Positions 26,411 through 35,725 are shown, numbered from the stretch's first letter. The stretch: 64,000 bases of DNA from Aneurinibacillus tyrosinisolvens (GCF_001015055.1 NZ_BBWZ01000012.1:54047-118046), one strand, 5' to 3'. Numbers and translations: made by a program. Notes: generated by a model from the letters alone, not told the origin.

Positions 26411-27298
26411 TTATAACTGCTGATCGATTAATTTGTACAGAGCCTGTGTCCCGCTATTTTCTTCCCCTTTATCCGCCAGTTCCTCGTATAATGATTTGGC
26501 CAGCTCAAGGCCTGGCGTCATCAAGCCCATTTCCTTTGCCGCACCGAGAGCGATACCCATATCCTTTATAAAATGCTTAATATAAAATCCGGGTTCGAAG
26601 TCGCCTGAAATCATGCGCGGCGCCAGGTTGCTCAGCGAGAAGCTGCCGGCGGCCCCGGTTGCGATGCTCTTTAGAACGCGCTCCGGATCAAGGCCTGCTC
26701 TTTTCGCGTATACCATCGCTTCGCAAACACCAATCATATTGGAAGCAATTGCAATTTGATTGCACATCTTCGTATGTTGTCCGGCTCCTGCGCCTCCCTG
26801 AAGGATAATGTTTTGCCCTATTAGGTTAAAGATAGGCAGCAGCACATCAAACACTTCCTGATCTCCGCCGACCATAATAGCCAACCTTGCTTCCCGCGCT
26901 CCAATATCCCCGCCGGAAACCGGTGCGTCAAGTGAATGCATTCCTCTTCCCTTCGCCTCTTCATAAATCGTGCGCGCGAGTGAAGGTGTTGACGTCGTCA
27001 TATCAATAACATATGTACCTTGTTTGGCGTGCGGCAGAATGCCGCTTTCCCCTAAGTAGACTTCTTCAACATCTTTTGGATAGCCGACCATTGTGATAAT
27101 TATGTTTGCCTCTGCCGCCAGCTCGGCTACCGTATCCTTCCACTGCGCCCCCTGCTGGATAAGTTCTTCTGCCCTTGATTTTGTGCGGTTATACACAAGA
27201 ACCGGATAGCCGGCCTTCAACAGATGCCCTGCCATGCTTTTGCCCATAACCCCTGTACCGATAAAACCGATTGTTGTGTTATCCTTTGTTAACGCCAT
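26411..27298 (-). CDS. 3-hydroxyisobutyrate dehydrogenase-family oxidoreductase
   Basis: A 295-residue beta-hydroxyacid dehydrogenase. The start is ATG 27298 behind GGAGAG; the frame continues upstream, but there it only overlaps a regulator fragment. The Rossmann motif IGFIGTGVMGKSMAGHLLKAG, the substrate-binding DAPVSGGDIGAREARLAIM and the catalytic lysine segment GAGAGQHTKMCNQ are intact. Likely substrates are small 3-hydroxy acids such as tartronate semialdehyde, 2-hydroxy-3-oxopropionate or 3-hydroxyisobutyrate; the sequence does not decide. NAD use is suggested by the nucleotide-binding motif followed by VYNRTKSR, although the arginine could favour NADP. Confidence 0.9.
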   Translation of the reverse strand: MALTKDNTTIGFIGTGVMGKSMAGHLLKAGYPVLVYNRTKSRAEELIQQGAQWKDTVAELAAEANIIITMVGYPKDVEEVYLGESGILPHAKQGTYVIDMTTSTPSLARTIYEEAKGRGMHSLDAPVSGGDIGAREARLAIMVGGDQEVFDVLLPIFNLIGQNIILQGGAGAGQHTKMCNQIAIASNMIGVCEAMVYAKRAGLDPERVLKSIATGAAGSFSLSNLAPRMISGDFEPGFYIKHFIKDMGIALGAAKEMGLMTPGLELAKSLYEELADKGEENSGTQALYKLIDQQL

Positions 27299-27420
27299 CG
27301 TGTCCACTCTCCTTTTTGCTTGTTTCTTGTGCTTTGTCTTTGCTGCTTCAAAAACGTCTTTGCTTCGTACTGGGTTAAGCCGAAAGATTGTAAAGTTTGC
27401 AATAATTCCATCGACTCCAT
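27289..27420 (-). pseudogene. TrmB-type regulator N-terminal fragment
   Basis: A 43-codon frame behind GGAGTG that begins MESMELLQTLQSFGLTQYEA, the first helix and turn typical of TrmB/sugar-specific winged-helix regulators, then runs into unrelated residues after KTF and stops inside the dehydrogenase start. It looks like the head of a regulator gene truncated by deletion. A functional short peptide cannot be excluded, but no DNA-binding domain would be complete. Confidence 0.4.
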
Positions 27421-27452
27421 TGACCAGGCACTCCTTATGTAACGGACAGTAA

Positions 27453-27833
27453 TTACATAAATCCAAAAAGCGTAATGGGCAGCCTGGTTTTTACGGCCAA
27501 ATCGATAAAACCATTAATCATCTCAGGCATCTGAATACCCGCCCATTTCCAGAACAGGCTTACGAGGATGGCATACTGGTAAGGATTCCCCACAAGTAAA
27601 CGCTAGCACTCCCTCACATTTTTACTTGTGCCCGTCTGGGAAAAACCGAACACAGCCATGTACAGATTAAAAGCGAGTGCAACCGCGGCAGCATATGGGA
27701 CGGCTTTTTCTCCTACTGCAAATTGTATAACAGCGAGCCCAAAATATCCAACGTTAACCAGTGTGGATGAAAGAGAATTCCATTTCAGCGGCTCCCCTCC
27801 CCAGCCTATCCATTTTCCTAACAGGAAGAAGAA
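27453..27833 (-). pseudogene. AEC-family permease, truncated and stopped
   Basis: In one minus-strand frame the translation reads as the central and C-terminal part of an auxin-efflux-carrier-type permease: STLVNVGYFGLAVIQFAVGE, hydrophobic helices, then after an in-frame TAG (27603-27605) NPYQYAILVSLFWKWAGIQM and PEMINGFIDLAV, ending with TAA at 27453. The N-terminal half is missing, since the frame is closed by TAG at 27834-27836 without a start. AEC permeases export or import small organic acids, so this may once have served the neighbouring dehydrogenase or been controlled by the divergent MocR gene. Confidence 0.75.
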
Positions 27834-27909
27834 CTATACGTAATTTTAAAAATCAAAAGGAATAACAAAAGGAATTAGTGTTATGATACGCCGGAATGGG
27901 TGATACAAT

Positions 27910-28014
27910 GGTGTTATTGAACTCCCAACTGTTATCTCTTTTATAATAACAGTACACATGGATTTTATAACAGTGGTTAATAACACATAAACATAAAATA
28001 TCATTTATAACACC
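27910..28014. promoter_or_regulatory. Cluster of ATAACA-type operator sites
   Basis: Repeated octamers surround the MocR start: GGTGTTAT (27910), ACTGTTAT (27928), ATAACAGT (27946), ATAACAGT (27967), ATAACACA (27980) and ATAACACC (28007). ACTGTTAT/ATAACAGT form a perfect inverted pair 18 bases apart, and the two ATAACAGT copies are 21 bases apart, two helical turns. The arrangement suits a dimeric GntR/MocR regulator binding its own promoter and the divergent permease promoter. Confidence 0.6.
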
Positions 28015-28027
28015 AAGGAGAACTGTT

Positions 28028-29542
28028 ATGGATATTGATATAGAAAGAAATTCCGGCATCCCCCTTGCCGAACAGGTTAGCCAGGCTATCGCCGCACAAA
28101 TTCGCTCAGGTGCCATTACTAAAGGAAGCAAACTTCCTTCTGTCCGAAAGCTTTCTGATATGGCAAGCGTCAGCTTTGTAACCGCTGTTCAGGCGTATGA
28201 ATTGTTAGAAAAAGAAGGTCTTATTACGCGGATCCAAGGGAAAGGAACGTATGTAAAGGAAGAGGTGTTCATAGAGGAGCAAGAGTTTCCTGAATCAGAA
28301 ACAGACGGTGCAACCGAATGGCAGCAGTCCGTTGTTGATTATGTACCAGGGACTGCATTTTGGCGCCAGCATCAGCACCGGTCCTCCCTTCCTCTTCATG
28401 GCGTCGGCCTGTCTGTTTCCGCTATCGATCAGACCCTCCTGCCTGTAGAGGAACTTGCAAAAGGAATTCAGGAACTTATCCGCAGAGAGCCCGCGATATT
28501 GGCAGAGAGCGGCGGAATCCAGGGGGATGAGGAACTGCGGGACGTCATTGCTGACTATCTTCTTGAGGAAGAAAAGAAGCCAGCAGTTTCTTCCGGGGAG
28601 GTGCTTATTACAAGCGGAATTCAGCAGGCGATCGACCTTGTTGCCCGCACTTTTGTCGGTCCGGGAGACGTTGTGGCCATGGAATCTCCTACATATGCAG
28701 GTGCGATCGATATTTTTCGCGCCAGAGGAGCTGTGATTATCCCAATTCCGGTAGATGAAGATGGAATGCGGGTGGATGTACTGGCATCATTCTGCCATAC
28801 ACGCCCCCCAAAAGTCATTTACACAATGCCCTCCTGCCATAATCCAACCGGGGTCACCATGAGTTCCGAACGCAGGGCTCAATTGCTGCGTATCGCTTGT
28901 GATTATAACAGTATAACAGTTGAAGATGATACGCTGGGAAATAATTATTTGGGTGATTCCTCTTTCCCTGCGCTAAAAAATAGTGATGAAGACGGGCGTG
29001 TTATTTATTTGAAAGACTTTAGTGAAATGCTTCCTTCCGCTTGCAAAATGACTGCGATACTTGCTTCGGGTACGTTTTTAAGCCGCCTCGCCGGCACAAA
29101 AGCGATTGCCGATCCCGGCAGTCCGATTCTAATGCAGAAAGCCGTCCTGTCGTTTTTTAAGTCTGGCCGCTTCACCAAGCATAAAAGCAAACTTAATTTA
29201 GTGCTGCGTGAGCGAAGAGATATGGCGATCGATCTACTAAGGAAGAATGCTCCGTCCGGTGTACGCTGGATCGTACCAAACGGCGGTTTCAATATATGGC
29301 TAACCCTGCCGCCATGGATGAATACGGATATGCTGCTGATGGAGGGACAGCGCCATGGCGTTACGTTTCTGCCCGGCTCTACCTGTTATCCTGCTGAGCC
29401 GGAGTACCATCACCTTCGGATTAGCTTTTCGCATGTGCCCAAAGACGAATTGGAGCGCGGAATTAAAACGCTTTGTAAACTGCTTGCGTCTGCTTTGCAT
29501 TCCCGTTCTTATTTTCCAGGCTCCTCTATGCGTAACCTTTAA
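28028..29542 (+). CDS. MocR-type regulator lacking the PLP lysine
   Basis: A 504-residue protein with an N-terminal GntR winged helix (IPLAEQVSQAIAAQIRSGAI, KLPSVRKLSDMASVS, GLITRIQGKGTYV) fused to a class I aminotransferase domain (about 120-490), as in GabR and PdxR. The aminotransferase domain keeps CHNPTG and VEDD, but the Schiff-base position reads FSEMLPSACK where family members have FSKTLxPGLR: GAA (Glu) stands in place of the lysine codon and the following Arg is Lys. PLP could not be held covalently, so this is probably an effector sensor that no longer forms an internal aldimine, or a decaying gene. AAGGAG precedes the ATG; operator-like repeats lie just upstream. Confidence 0.88.
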   Translation: MDIDIERNSGIPLAEQVSQAIAAQIRSGAITKGSKLPSVRKLSDMASVSFVTAVQAYELLEKEGLITRIQGKGTYVKEEVFIEEQEFPESETDGATEWQQSVVDYVPGTAFWRQHQHRSSLPLHGVGLSVSAIDQTLLPVEELAKGIQELIRREPAILAESGGIQGDEELRDVIADYLLEEEKKPAVSSGEVLITSGIQQAIDLVARTFVGPGDVVAMESPTYAGAIDIFRARGAVIIPIPVDEDGMRVDVLASFCHTRPPKVIYTMPSCHNPTGVTMSSERRAQLLRIACDYNSITVEDDTLGNNYLGDSSFPALKNSDEDGRVIYLKDFSEMLPSACKMTAILASGTFLSRLAGTKAIADPGSPILMQKAVLSFFKSGRFTKHKSKLNLVLRERRDMAIDLLRKNAPSGVRWIVPNGGFNIWLTLPPWMNTDMLLMEGQRHGVTFLPGSTCYPAEPEYHHLRISFSHVPKDELERGIKTLCKLLASALHSRSYFPGSSMRNL

Positions 29543-29631
29543 CAAGAAAAAAGGAAGTTCATTCCACTTGCCTTTCCCTTCCGTGAGGAAGACTACTTTA
29601 AAGCAACATATACTCCTTTCTTATCCAGCAG

Positions 29632-29665
29632 AAAAAGCCTTGTCGCAAAACAAGGCTTTTTCTTT
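29632..29665. terminator. Bidirectional terminator
   Basis: AAAAAGCCTTG pairs with CAAGGCTTTTT around TCGCAAAA, between the convergent MocR and fabH genes. Confidence 0.88.
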
Positions 29666-29669
29666 ATCG

Positions 29670-30665
29670 TTATCCTGCCAGAGTCCAGTTCATTAATAAC
29701 CCTGCTTGAACAAGCCCCCCGCCAAATCCATAGAGCATTACTTTGTCTCCTGACTTCAGCTTGCCTTCTCTAAGTCCCTTCTCTAAGGCTAAAGGAATGG
29801 TAGCGGATGATGTATTGCCAAAGTGCTCCAGGCTCCATAACGTTTTTTCGAGAGGAAACCCGCTCTTTTCACATATGGATTCAATCATTCTAAGATTTGC
29901 GCTATGGGGCACAAACCAGTCAACCTCTTCTAATGTAAAATCACTGTTTTCCATTAGCCGTTTCATTCCTAGAGGAACAGTCGTGACGGCCCACTTGTAG
30001 ACTTCCCGTCCGTTTTGCACCATAAAGCCAGGGTTTTGCAGCTCCTGTTTATTCATTTGTTTAGATAATCCTGTCCGGTATAAATGAACCCCGCCTTCAC
30101 CTTTTGAGGTCATGTAGGAAGATAAGAAACTTGGGTTTTCTTCATCATACTCAACAAGCACAGCACCGGCTCCGTCTCCAAATAAGATACAGGTAGCCCG
30201 GTCGCTGTAATCTGTAACCTTCGATAACGTTTCGGCACCGATAACGAGTATCTTTTTGTGCAAGCCCGAAGTGATTAAACCATTTGCCATGTGTAACCCG
30301 TACACAAAACCAGCGCATGTTGCGTTTAAATCGAGTGCACCGGCATTCTCCAACCCCAGTCTTGCTTGAATTTGGCTGGCTGTACTTGGGAAAGCATAAT
30401 CTGATGTTGTTGTTGCGACGAGAACTAAATCCACGTCTTGTATGGGCTTCCCATATCGTTTTATTAAATTTTCAACGGCTGCTACGCACAAATCTGTCGT
30501 GAATTCCTCAGGGCCAGCTATACGTCTTTCTCTAATGCCGGTTCGGCTAAAAATCCATTCATCATTCGTATCCACCATTTTTTCTAAATCAAAATTCGTC
30601 AGGACACGCTCAGGAACATAAGTTCCGAGGGCTGTGATTCTTGCTTTAGATAAAGTACTTTGCAT
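29670..30665 (-). CDS. fabH: Beta-ketoacyl-ACP synthase III FabH
   Basis: A 331-residue KAS III that condenses an acyl-CoA primer (branched in bacilli) with malonyl-ACP to start fatty-acid synthesis. The catalytic triad is visible: Cys in LDLNATCAGFVYGL, His in VPHSANLRMIES and Asn in HFGNTSSATIPLAL. The C-terminal GFGGGLVQAGLLMNW is typical. The VPHSAN (not PHQAN) form and the standalone position suggest the second Bacillus-type isozyme (FabHB-like) rather than the fabHA-fabF operon copy. GGAGGG precedes the ATG. A FapR-type box overlaps the promoter. Confidence 0.93.
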   Translation of the reverse strand: MQSTLSKARITALGTYVPERVLTNFDLEKMVDTNDEWIFSRTGIRERRIAGPEEFTTDLCVAAVENLIKRYGKPIQDVDLVLVATTTSDYAFPSTASQIQARLGLENAGALDLNATCAGFVYGLHMANGLITSGLHKKILVIGAETLSKVTDYSDRATCILFGDGAGAVLVEYDEENPSFLSSYMTSKGEGGVHLYRTGLSKQMNKQELQNPGFMVQNGREVYKWAVTTVPLGMKRLMENSDFTLEEVDWFVPHSANLRMIESICEKSGFPLEKTLWSLEHFGNTSSATIPLALEKGLREGKLKSGDKVMLYGFGGGLVQAGLLMNWTLAG

Positions 30666-30712
30666 CTAAATCCCTCCACAATTAAATAGTATCCTCATTA
30701 TATCACTAACTA

Positions 30713-30729
30713 CTAATACCAGGTACTAA
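30713..30729 (-). promoter_or_regulatory. FapR box of fabH
   Basis: On the minus strand TTAGTACCTGGTATTAG matches the FapR operator (TTAGTACC-type half-sites in inverted repeat) at 16 of 17 symmetric positions. It lies at the -35 region; a TATAAT -10 follows at about 30694-30699 on the minus strand. FapR is released by malonyl-CoA, linking fabH expression to lipid precursor level. fapR itself is not in the window. Confidence 0.85.
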
Positions 30730-30784
30730 ATTTAAGCGAGATGAATTTTATTCAGCTATTTTTTGTGTTGAAATATTAGTATAT

Positions 30785-30823
30785 AAAAAAGCAACCCGTC
30801 CCGGCTGGCGGGACAGGCTGCTT
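30785..30823 (-). terminator. Terminator of the cvfC-like gene
   Basis: AAGCAGCCTGTCCCGCC and its near-complement form a GC-rich stem followed on the minus strand by TTTTTTATA, 18 bases after the stop at 30841. Confidence 0.8.
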
Positions 30824-30840
30824 CTCTCTTATTATTGTAT

Positions 30841-32011
30841 TTATTGCTCAGAGTCTCCTTCTTTCGTACGGCTGCGGGTCATTTGCTGCCATACCGTCCC
30901 GGCTGCCTCTTCCCCGCCTTCAATCCGTTCGAGCGCAAGGCGAATCTGCAGGCTAACCTCAAATTCCGGGTCATCCTGTGCTGCGCGCAGGGCCGGGATT
31001 GCCGTTTCATCCCCCACTTCATAAAGAAAACGGGCGGCACGCCAGCGAACGAGCTTGTTTTTGTCCCTTAGCGCCTCCATCATCGGGCCCATAGCATCCG
31101 TGTCGCCGAGATCAGACAGCGTATCGCCCGCCGTCCGCCGCACAACAGCCGATTTATCACGCAGCGCTTTGAACAGGTACGGTAATACTTCTTTTCCTTC
31201 AATCATCCCCAGGTACACGACGGCCAGCCGGCGAATCGATGTTTTCGGATCCTCCAGCGCCCTGCCGAGAAGTTTGATATCCGCTTTCGTGGGATTCATT
31301 TGTTCAAGTGCCGCATACCGTGTTTCCCAGTCAGGCTCTTGAAACATGGCGGCTATTTCTTCTGATGAGAGGCTTTTCTTAACCGGGGGTTTTCCGTTTT
31401 CGTTCACCTCAAACGCCTGCTTAACCAGCGTGTCGAGCCGCTCCTGGTCGTAAGCCGCAGCAAGCTCATCTGCCACTTGCTTCCCGATTTCACTCATCTC
31501 CCCATAGCGGACGCCCCGCTCCTCCCATTTTCGCTCCATGACAAGGTTGGAAGAAGAAGCTTGTGCTTGAAGGGCCGCCTTAGCAAATCGTTCCGGGAGG
31601 CCGACACGTACCTGCTGCTCCCCGGCCAGGAGTTTAATTTGCATTGGAATTCCTCGGAACATCTGCACCTGGACCTGAACCTCGCCAAACGTATCTAAAG
31701 CGGGCTGCGCTGTGTTTTCTGTTTCCTCATTCAAGGAATGAGAGGCAGAGGATGCATTACCAAAAATTTCGCGCACCTTTGAAAGAATGCTTTGCCAGTC
31801 AACGCTGGCAATGCGTTCTACGGCTATGAAATCCACAACATGAAAAACCCCTTTTACCCCGGGCACTTCCAGCATTTTTTTTTATGTAGTCCGGAGCGTT
31901 TTCCACATTCTCTTTTGTATAATTTCTGCTTACACCAGCCGGAAGGCTCTCATCCAAATTCAGCTTCATTGAATTTGGGCTTGGTGTAGGTTCAATTGAA
32001 ACAATTTTCAT
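30841..32011 (-). pseudogene. CvfC-like HEAT-repeat protein, one-base frameshift
   Basis: The N-terminal 45 residues (from ATG 32011 behind AAGGAG; MKIVSIEPTPSPNSMKLNLD) and the C-terminal 344 residues are in different frames, joined at a run of nine T on the plus strand (31875-31883). With eight, the frame reads through into MLEVPGVKGVFHVVDF and gives 389 residues, the expected order for the conserved virulence factor C family. The C-terminal half has at least four HEAT-like repeats (DPKTSIRRLAVVYLG, DKSAVVRRTAGDTLS, DKNKLVRWRAARFLY, DPEFEVSLQIRLALE). The function is not biochemically known. Slippage, phase variation or an assembly error are all possible. Confidence 0.82.
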
Positions 32012-32197
32012 GAGTACTGTCTCCTTTCCTATTATGCAGTTTATCCATCTTCTATTCCCCGCTAACACAACGAGGGGGAGTGAAGTCTTGCCGTTTCTTT
32101 TTCGAATATAACTATAACATATTTGTTTATAGTAATAACTAGTCGTGACCATTAGTTAACACTTTATAGATGCGGTTGTTTCATAATATACAATAAA

Positions 32198-32241
32198 GCG
32201 CACCGTGTTTACATAATTATAATTATGTAAACACGGTGCGC
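32198..32241. terminator. 44-bp perfect palindrome after the histidine kinase gene
   Basis: Two 22-base arms are exactly complementary with no loop; the left arm starts GCGCACCGTGTTTAC. In RNA it would form a long hairpin followed on the minus strand by TTTATTG, so a terminator for the kinase gene (stop at 32263) is the simplest reading. The lack of any mismatch or loop is unusual. Confidence 0.7.
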
Positions 32242-32262
32242 GATTATCGTTTGCTTTTTTTA

Positions 32263-34349
32263 TTAATTTACAACCGGCAGAATAACCTCGAAGCATGTTC
32301 CCTTCTCCATTTTGCTTTTCACATTTATTTTTCCCTTGTGATTTTTAATAATGTTGTAGCTGACCATCAAACCAAGTCCCGTTCCTTTTTCCTTCGTTGT
32401 ATAGAAAGGTTCCCCCAGTTTCACCAGTTTCTCTTCCGGTATGCCGCACCCCTCATCCGTAAAGCGTATGAGGACGCTGCTTGCATCCGGTTTTTCTACT
32501 TCGACGAGGATTCTTCCACCCTCCTTCATCGACTCTAAAGCGTTTTTCAAAATATTAATAAACACTTGCTTTAATTGATTTTCCTCGCATTCGATGAGAG
32601 GCAAATCCGAAGCAAAATGGGAGACAATTTCTACCCTCTCCATAATCGCCTGCGTTTCAAATAATGTAATTGTGCGCTGGACAATTTCCTGAATGGAATT
32701 CTGTTTAAATGTAATCAAATGCGGTTTTGCCAGCATTAAAAATTCAGTAATAATGAATTCAATGCGGTCCACCTCGGATAACATAATATCCAAATAAGCC
32801 GCTCCATCCTTTTCTTTCTCTTTATACAGCTGGAGAAATCCTTTAAGAACAGTCAGCGGATTGCGTACTTCATGCGCCACGCCGGCTGCCAGCTTTCCAG
32901 CGATGGAAAGCGTATCGGCTTTGCGGAGGGCTTCCTCTGTTCTTTTTCTTTCTGTTATTTCCCGCGTAACGTTCATCGTCGCTGGTTTTCCATTGTAATG
33001 AATGGGCATGACCGTCGTTTCAACATCTACTGTATCCCCGTTAATTTTCACCATTTTGTGTTCAATTGGTTTAATGATACCCCCTTTATTTTGAACGCTG
33101 TCAATCATATCTAGTATTAATTTATGTTCTTCTTTTGGGATGTAACGGAAAATATCCTCTCCAATAAAACCGGATGCATCATCGGAACCCAGGAGTCTTG
33201 CACCACCTCTATTCATATAGGAGCAAAATCCGTCATGCCCGGCGGCAATCATATCAGGAAAATGTTCAACCAGCAGCCGGTACCTTTCTTCGCTTTCCCT
33301 CAAACATTCTTCTGTTTGCTTGAGCTGGGTAATGTCGACAAAAGTGGAAACAACCTGAGTCAGTTTTTCCCCATTCAAATCGAAAACAGGCTCGGAGTTA
33401 CCGAGTACCCAGCGGCGTGCCGGCAAGCTGTCATGCTGTATACCGATCACTTTATTTCGGACAGGCTTGCCTGTCTGCAGTGTGAGCATAAAGGACTGCT
33501 CTTCCCAGGGAAGCGGAGATCCGTCCTCATTAACGAACTCCCATTCCATTTCCAGGGAAGAAGGACCGACAATCTCATGCTCAGAAATCCCCATAATTTT
33601 GCATGCCACGTCGTTCGCGTGCACGACGGTGCCATCGCTATCCTGCAGAACTACCCCCCGGATATGGCGTTATAAAGTCCCTGGTACCTCTGTTTGCTTT
33701 TCATGAGTTCTGTTTCAATTTTCTTTCGCTCTGTAATATTGCGTGCCGTAACCGCAAGGAATTTAGGATTTCCCTTTGAATCGAAAACTGGGGTTTTGAT
33801 TACATCATACGTGCAGACGGACCCGTCCTCTTTTTCGAAGGATTCTTCATGCCGGAATACTTTCCCTGTGCTCCAGGCGTATTCATCCGAGACGTGACAA
33901 ATAGATAAACTATCACCTGTTCCGTTTTCTTTATATAATTCAGCGTCATTTTTCCCGCGATAGGAGAAATCTTTGATTCCGAAGAATTGTAGGGCTGCCT
34001 GGTTGGCCTGCATCCACCGCCCTTCCCCATCCTTTAAATAGATTGCATCCGGCAAACTGTTAATTAACGTATGGAGAGCCCTTTCATTCTCCTGTAGCTG
34101 CCGTTGAGAATCTATAATTTGTTTCCGGTCCCGCCGGATAACGAAATCGAGCAGGAACGCTGACAGGATAATAAAGATAATCGCTTTTCCTATATTCGCG
34201 TATAACACAACTGTTGGATATTTAAAAGCGGAAGCCAAATAGTTGTCAGATAGGAGAACATAAATTGACGAAAAAAAAGCAAACAGAAACGGAAGTTTCG
34301 AAGAGCTCCATTTTATTTCAGGATGACTTCTCTCTGTTTGATGCTTCAT
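32263..34349 (-). pseudogene. PAS-domain sporulation-type histidine kinase, one-base frameshift
   Basis: Together the frames 34349-33651 and 33624-32263 encode about 695 residues: two N-terminal membrane helices, three PAS domains (NSLPDAIYLKDGEGRW; the one spanning the break; YRLLVEHFPDMIAAG), then the H box HEVRNPLTVLKGFLQLY, N box NILKNALESM and G boxes DEGCGIPEE and GTGLGLMVSYNI. The architecture resembles Bacillus Kin-type orphan kinases that feed the Spo0 phosphorelay. The break is at six C on the plus strand (33654-33659), where a seventh would restore YNAISGGVVLQDSDG. It could be a real knockout, phase variation or a sequencing error. There is no adjacent response regulator. Confidence 0.85.
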
Positions 34350-34404
34350 GGAACCACCTCATGGCTAATTAAGTAATAATAACAATCAAATCGTAACATT
34401 TATA

Positions 34405-34435
34405 AGAAAAACCCGCCATACTAATATAGCGGGTT
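34405..34435 (-). terminator. Terminator after the MFS gene
   Basis: AACCCGC pairs with GCGGGTT around a 15-base loop, followed on the minus strand by TTTTCTTATA. Confidence 0.75.
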
Positions 34436-34465
34436 GATATCTTTCTATTTGGTTGGGGGCTCGAT

Positions 34466-35725
34466 TTATTGCGCTCCCTCGTTTAGTTCGGCTGCTCCCT
34501 GCTCTTCTTTAGGTGTAAGGTTGATTTTAAAGAGCGGCAGGATAATCACCATACCAATCAGGAAAAGAACGCCTGCCGCCTCATAGACGACAACGAGTGA
34601 AAATTGTGCTTTCAGCCAGCCGGCAAGGCTCATGGTGAGTACCATCATCCCCATAAACAGCGGGTTTAACACCCCGTTTACCCGGCCGACAAACGCCTCT
34701 TCTGTCGCTTGCAAAATCATGGTGCTAATCCCGATATGAATGCAGGGGAAGAAAAGGCCGTTGAAAAACTGCACCGTCAATGTTAATGGCAGGTTGGTTG
34801 ATAAACCAACCGCGATAATCGAAATGGCGCTGACAAGAAACCCGGCAGCAACCAGCTTCTGTGGGGCGACTTTCTTCGCTACTCCCATTACAAGTCCTCC
34901 GCCGATAAGCATGGCCGCTCCGTTAATCATCAGCAGCCACTGTACGCTCTCTTTCGGCAGCCCGAGCCGCTCCATCACGATGAAAACACCAAGCGGCTGA
35001 ATAATCCCTACTGCAAGACCGGCGAAAACGAAGGCGCCCCCAAGCGATTTTAATACTGTTTTCGAAAGCACATAGCTGAAACCGTCTTTCATCTCCTGCC
35101 AGAGGCCTGTTTCTCCATTCTCTTCTTCCGCCTTGCGATCCGCAGGCAGAAAGACAAGAACAGCGGCTGAAAGAAGAAAAGAGACGCCCATTACGCCAAT
35201 GGCAGTGTAAATGCCAAACGTTTGATAAACGAAGGTGCCGATAATCGGGCCAATAATCATAAAAATAGCCATCAAGGTTTGAAACATCGCCATTCCCATC
35301 TGCAGCTGCTCGGCTGGAACGTGGATTTTAAAAAGCTTCATAGCTGAAGGCTGGGAAAACTGCGAAAGAATGGCCGAAACAAGGGTAACAAAGAAAACAG
35401 CCTCCCACGTGCCATAAATTAAGGTTAAAAGCACGGCAAATACGGAAAGCGCACTTAATACATCGCACCACACCATCGTTTGTTTCGGACGCCATCTATC
35501 GGCAAACGTTCCGCCGATAAATGAAAACAGAAAGATGGGGGCGAATTCGACAACCGAGATTAATGAAACAGAAAATGGATCATTGTTCGTTTTGTCCATG
35601 ACAAATAAAAGAATCGCAAAATTACGAACCCAGATCCCGATTTGCAGAAGGATCCCTGACAACATAATCGCTTGAACGAATCTGTTGCGAAAAAAACTTG
35701 CTTTTGCAGGCGGTGCTGCTGACAT
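34466..35725 (-). CDS. MFS efflux transporter
   Basis: A 419-residue, 12-helix major facilitator of the MFS_3/MefA-like group. The start is ATG 35725; the GTG nine bases earlier lies in the GGGAG ribosome site. The loop 2-3 signature GGTFADRWRPKQTMVW (about residues 57-72) and the SQFSQPSAMKLFK segment support this group, which includes macrolide exporters and exporters of siderophores. The substrate is not predictable. The tail is acidic (EEQGAAELNEGAQ). An inverted repeat operator sits between promoter and start, so expression is probably inducible. Confidence 0.88.
   Translation of the reverse strand: MSAAPPAKASFFRNRFVQAIMLSGILLQIGIWVRNFAILLFVMDKTNNDPFSVSLISVVEFAPIFLFSFIGGTFADRWRPKQTMVWCDVLSALSVFAVLLTLIYGTWEAVFFVTLVSAILSQFSQPSAMKLFKIHVPAEQLQMGMAMFQTLMAIFMIIGPIIGTFVYQTFGIYTAIGVMGVSFLLSAAVLVFLPADRKAEEENGETGLWQEMKDGFSYVLSKTVLKSLGGAFVFAGLAVGIIQPLGVFIVMERLGLPKESVQWLLMINGAAMLIGGGLVMGVAKKVAPQKLVAAGFLVSAISIIAVGLSTNLPLTLTVQFFNGLFFPCIHIGISTMILQATEEAFVGRVNGVLNPLFMGMMVLTMSLAGWLKAQFSLVVVYEAAGVLFLIGMVIILPLFKINLTPKEEQGAAELNEGAQ

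Noticed and set aside
27234..27843. Plus-strand frames opposite the permease remnant
   Set aside because: The opposite strand gives continuous AEC-family sequence, so the plus frames are shadows.
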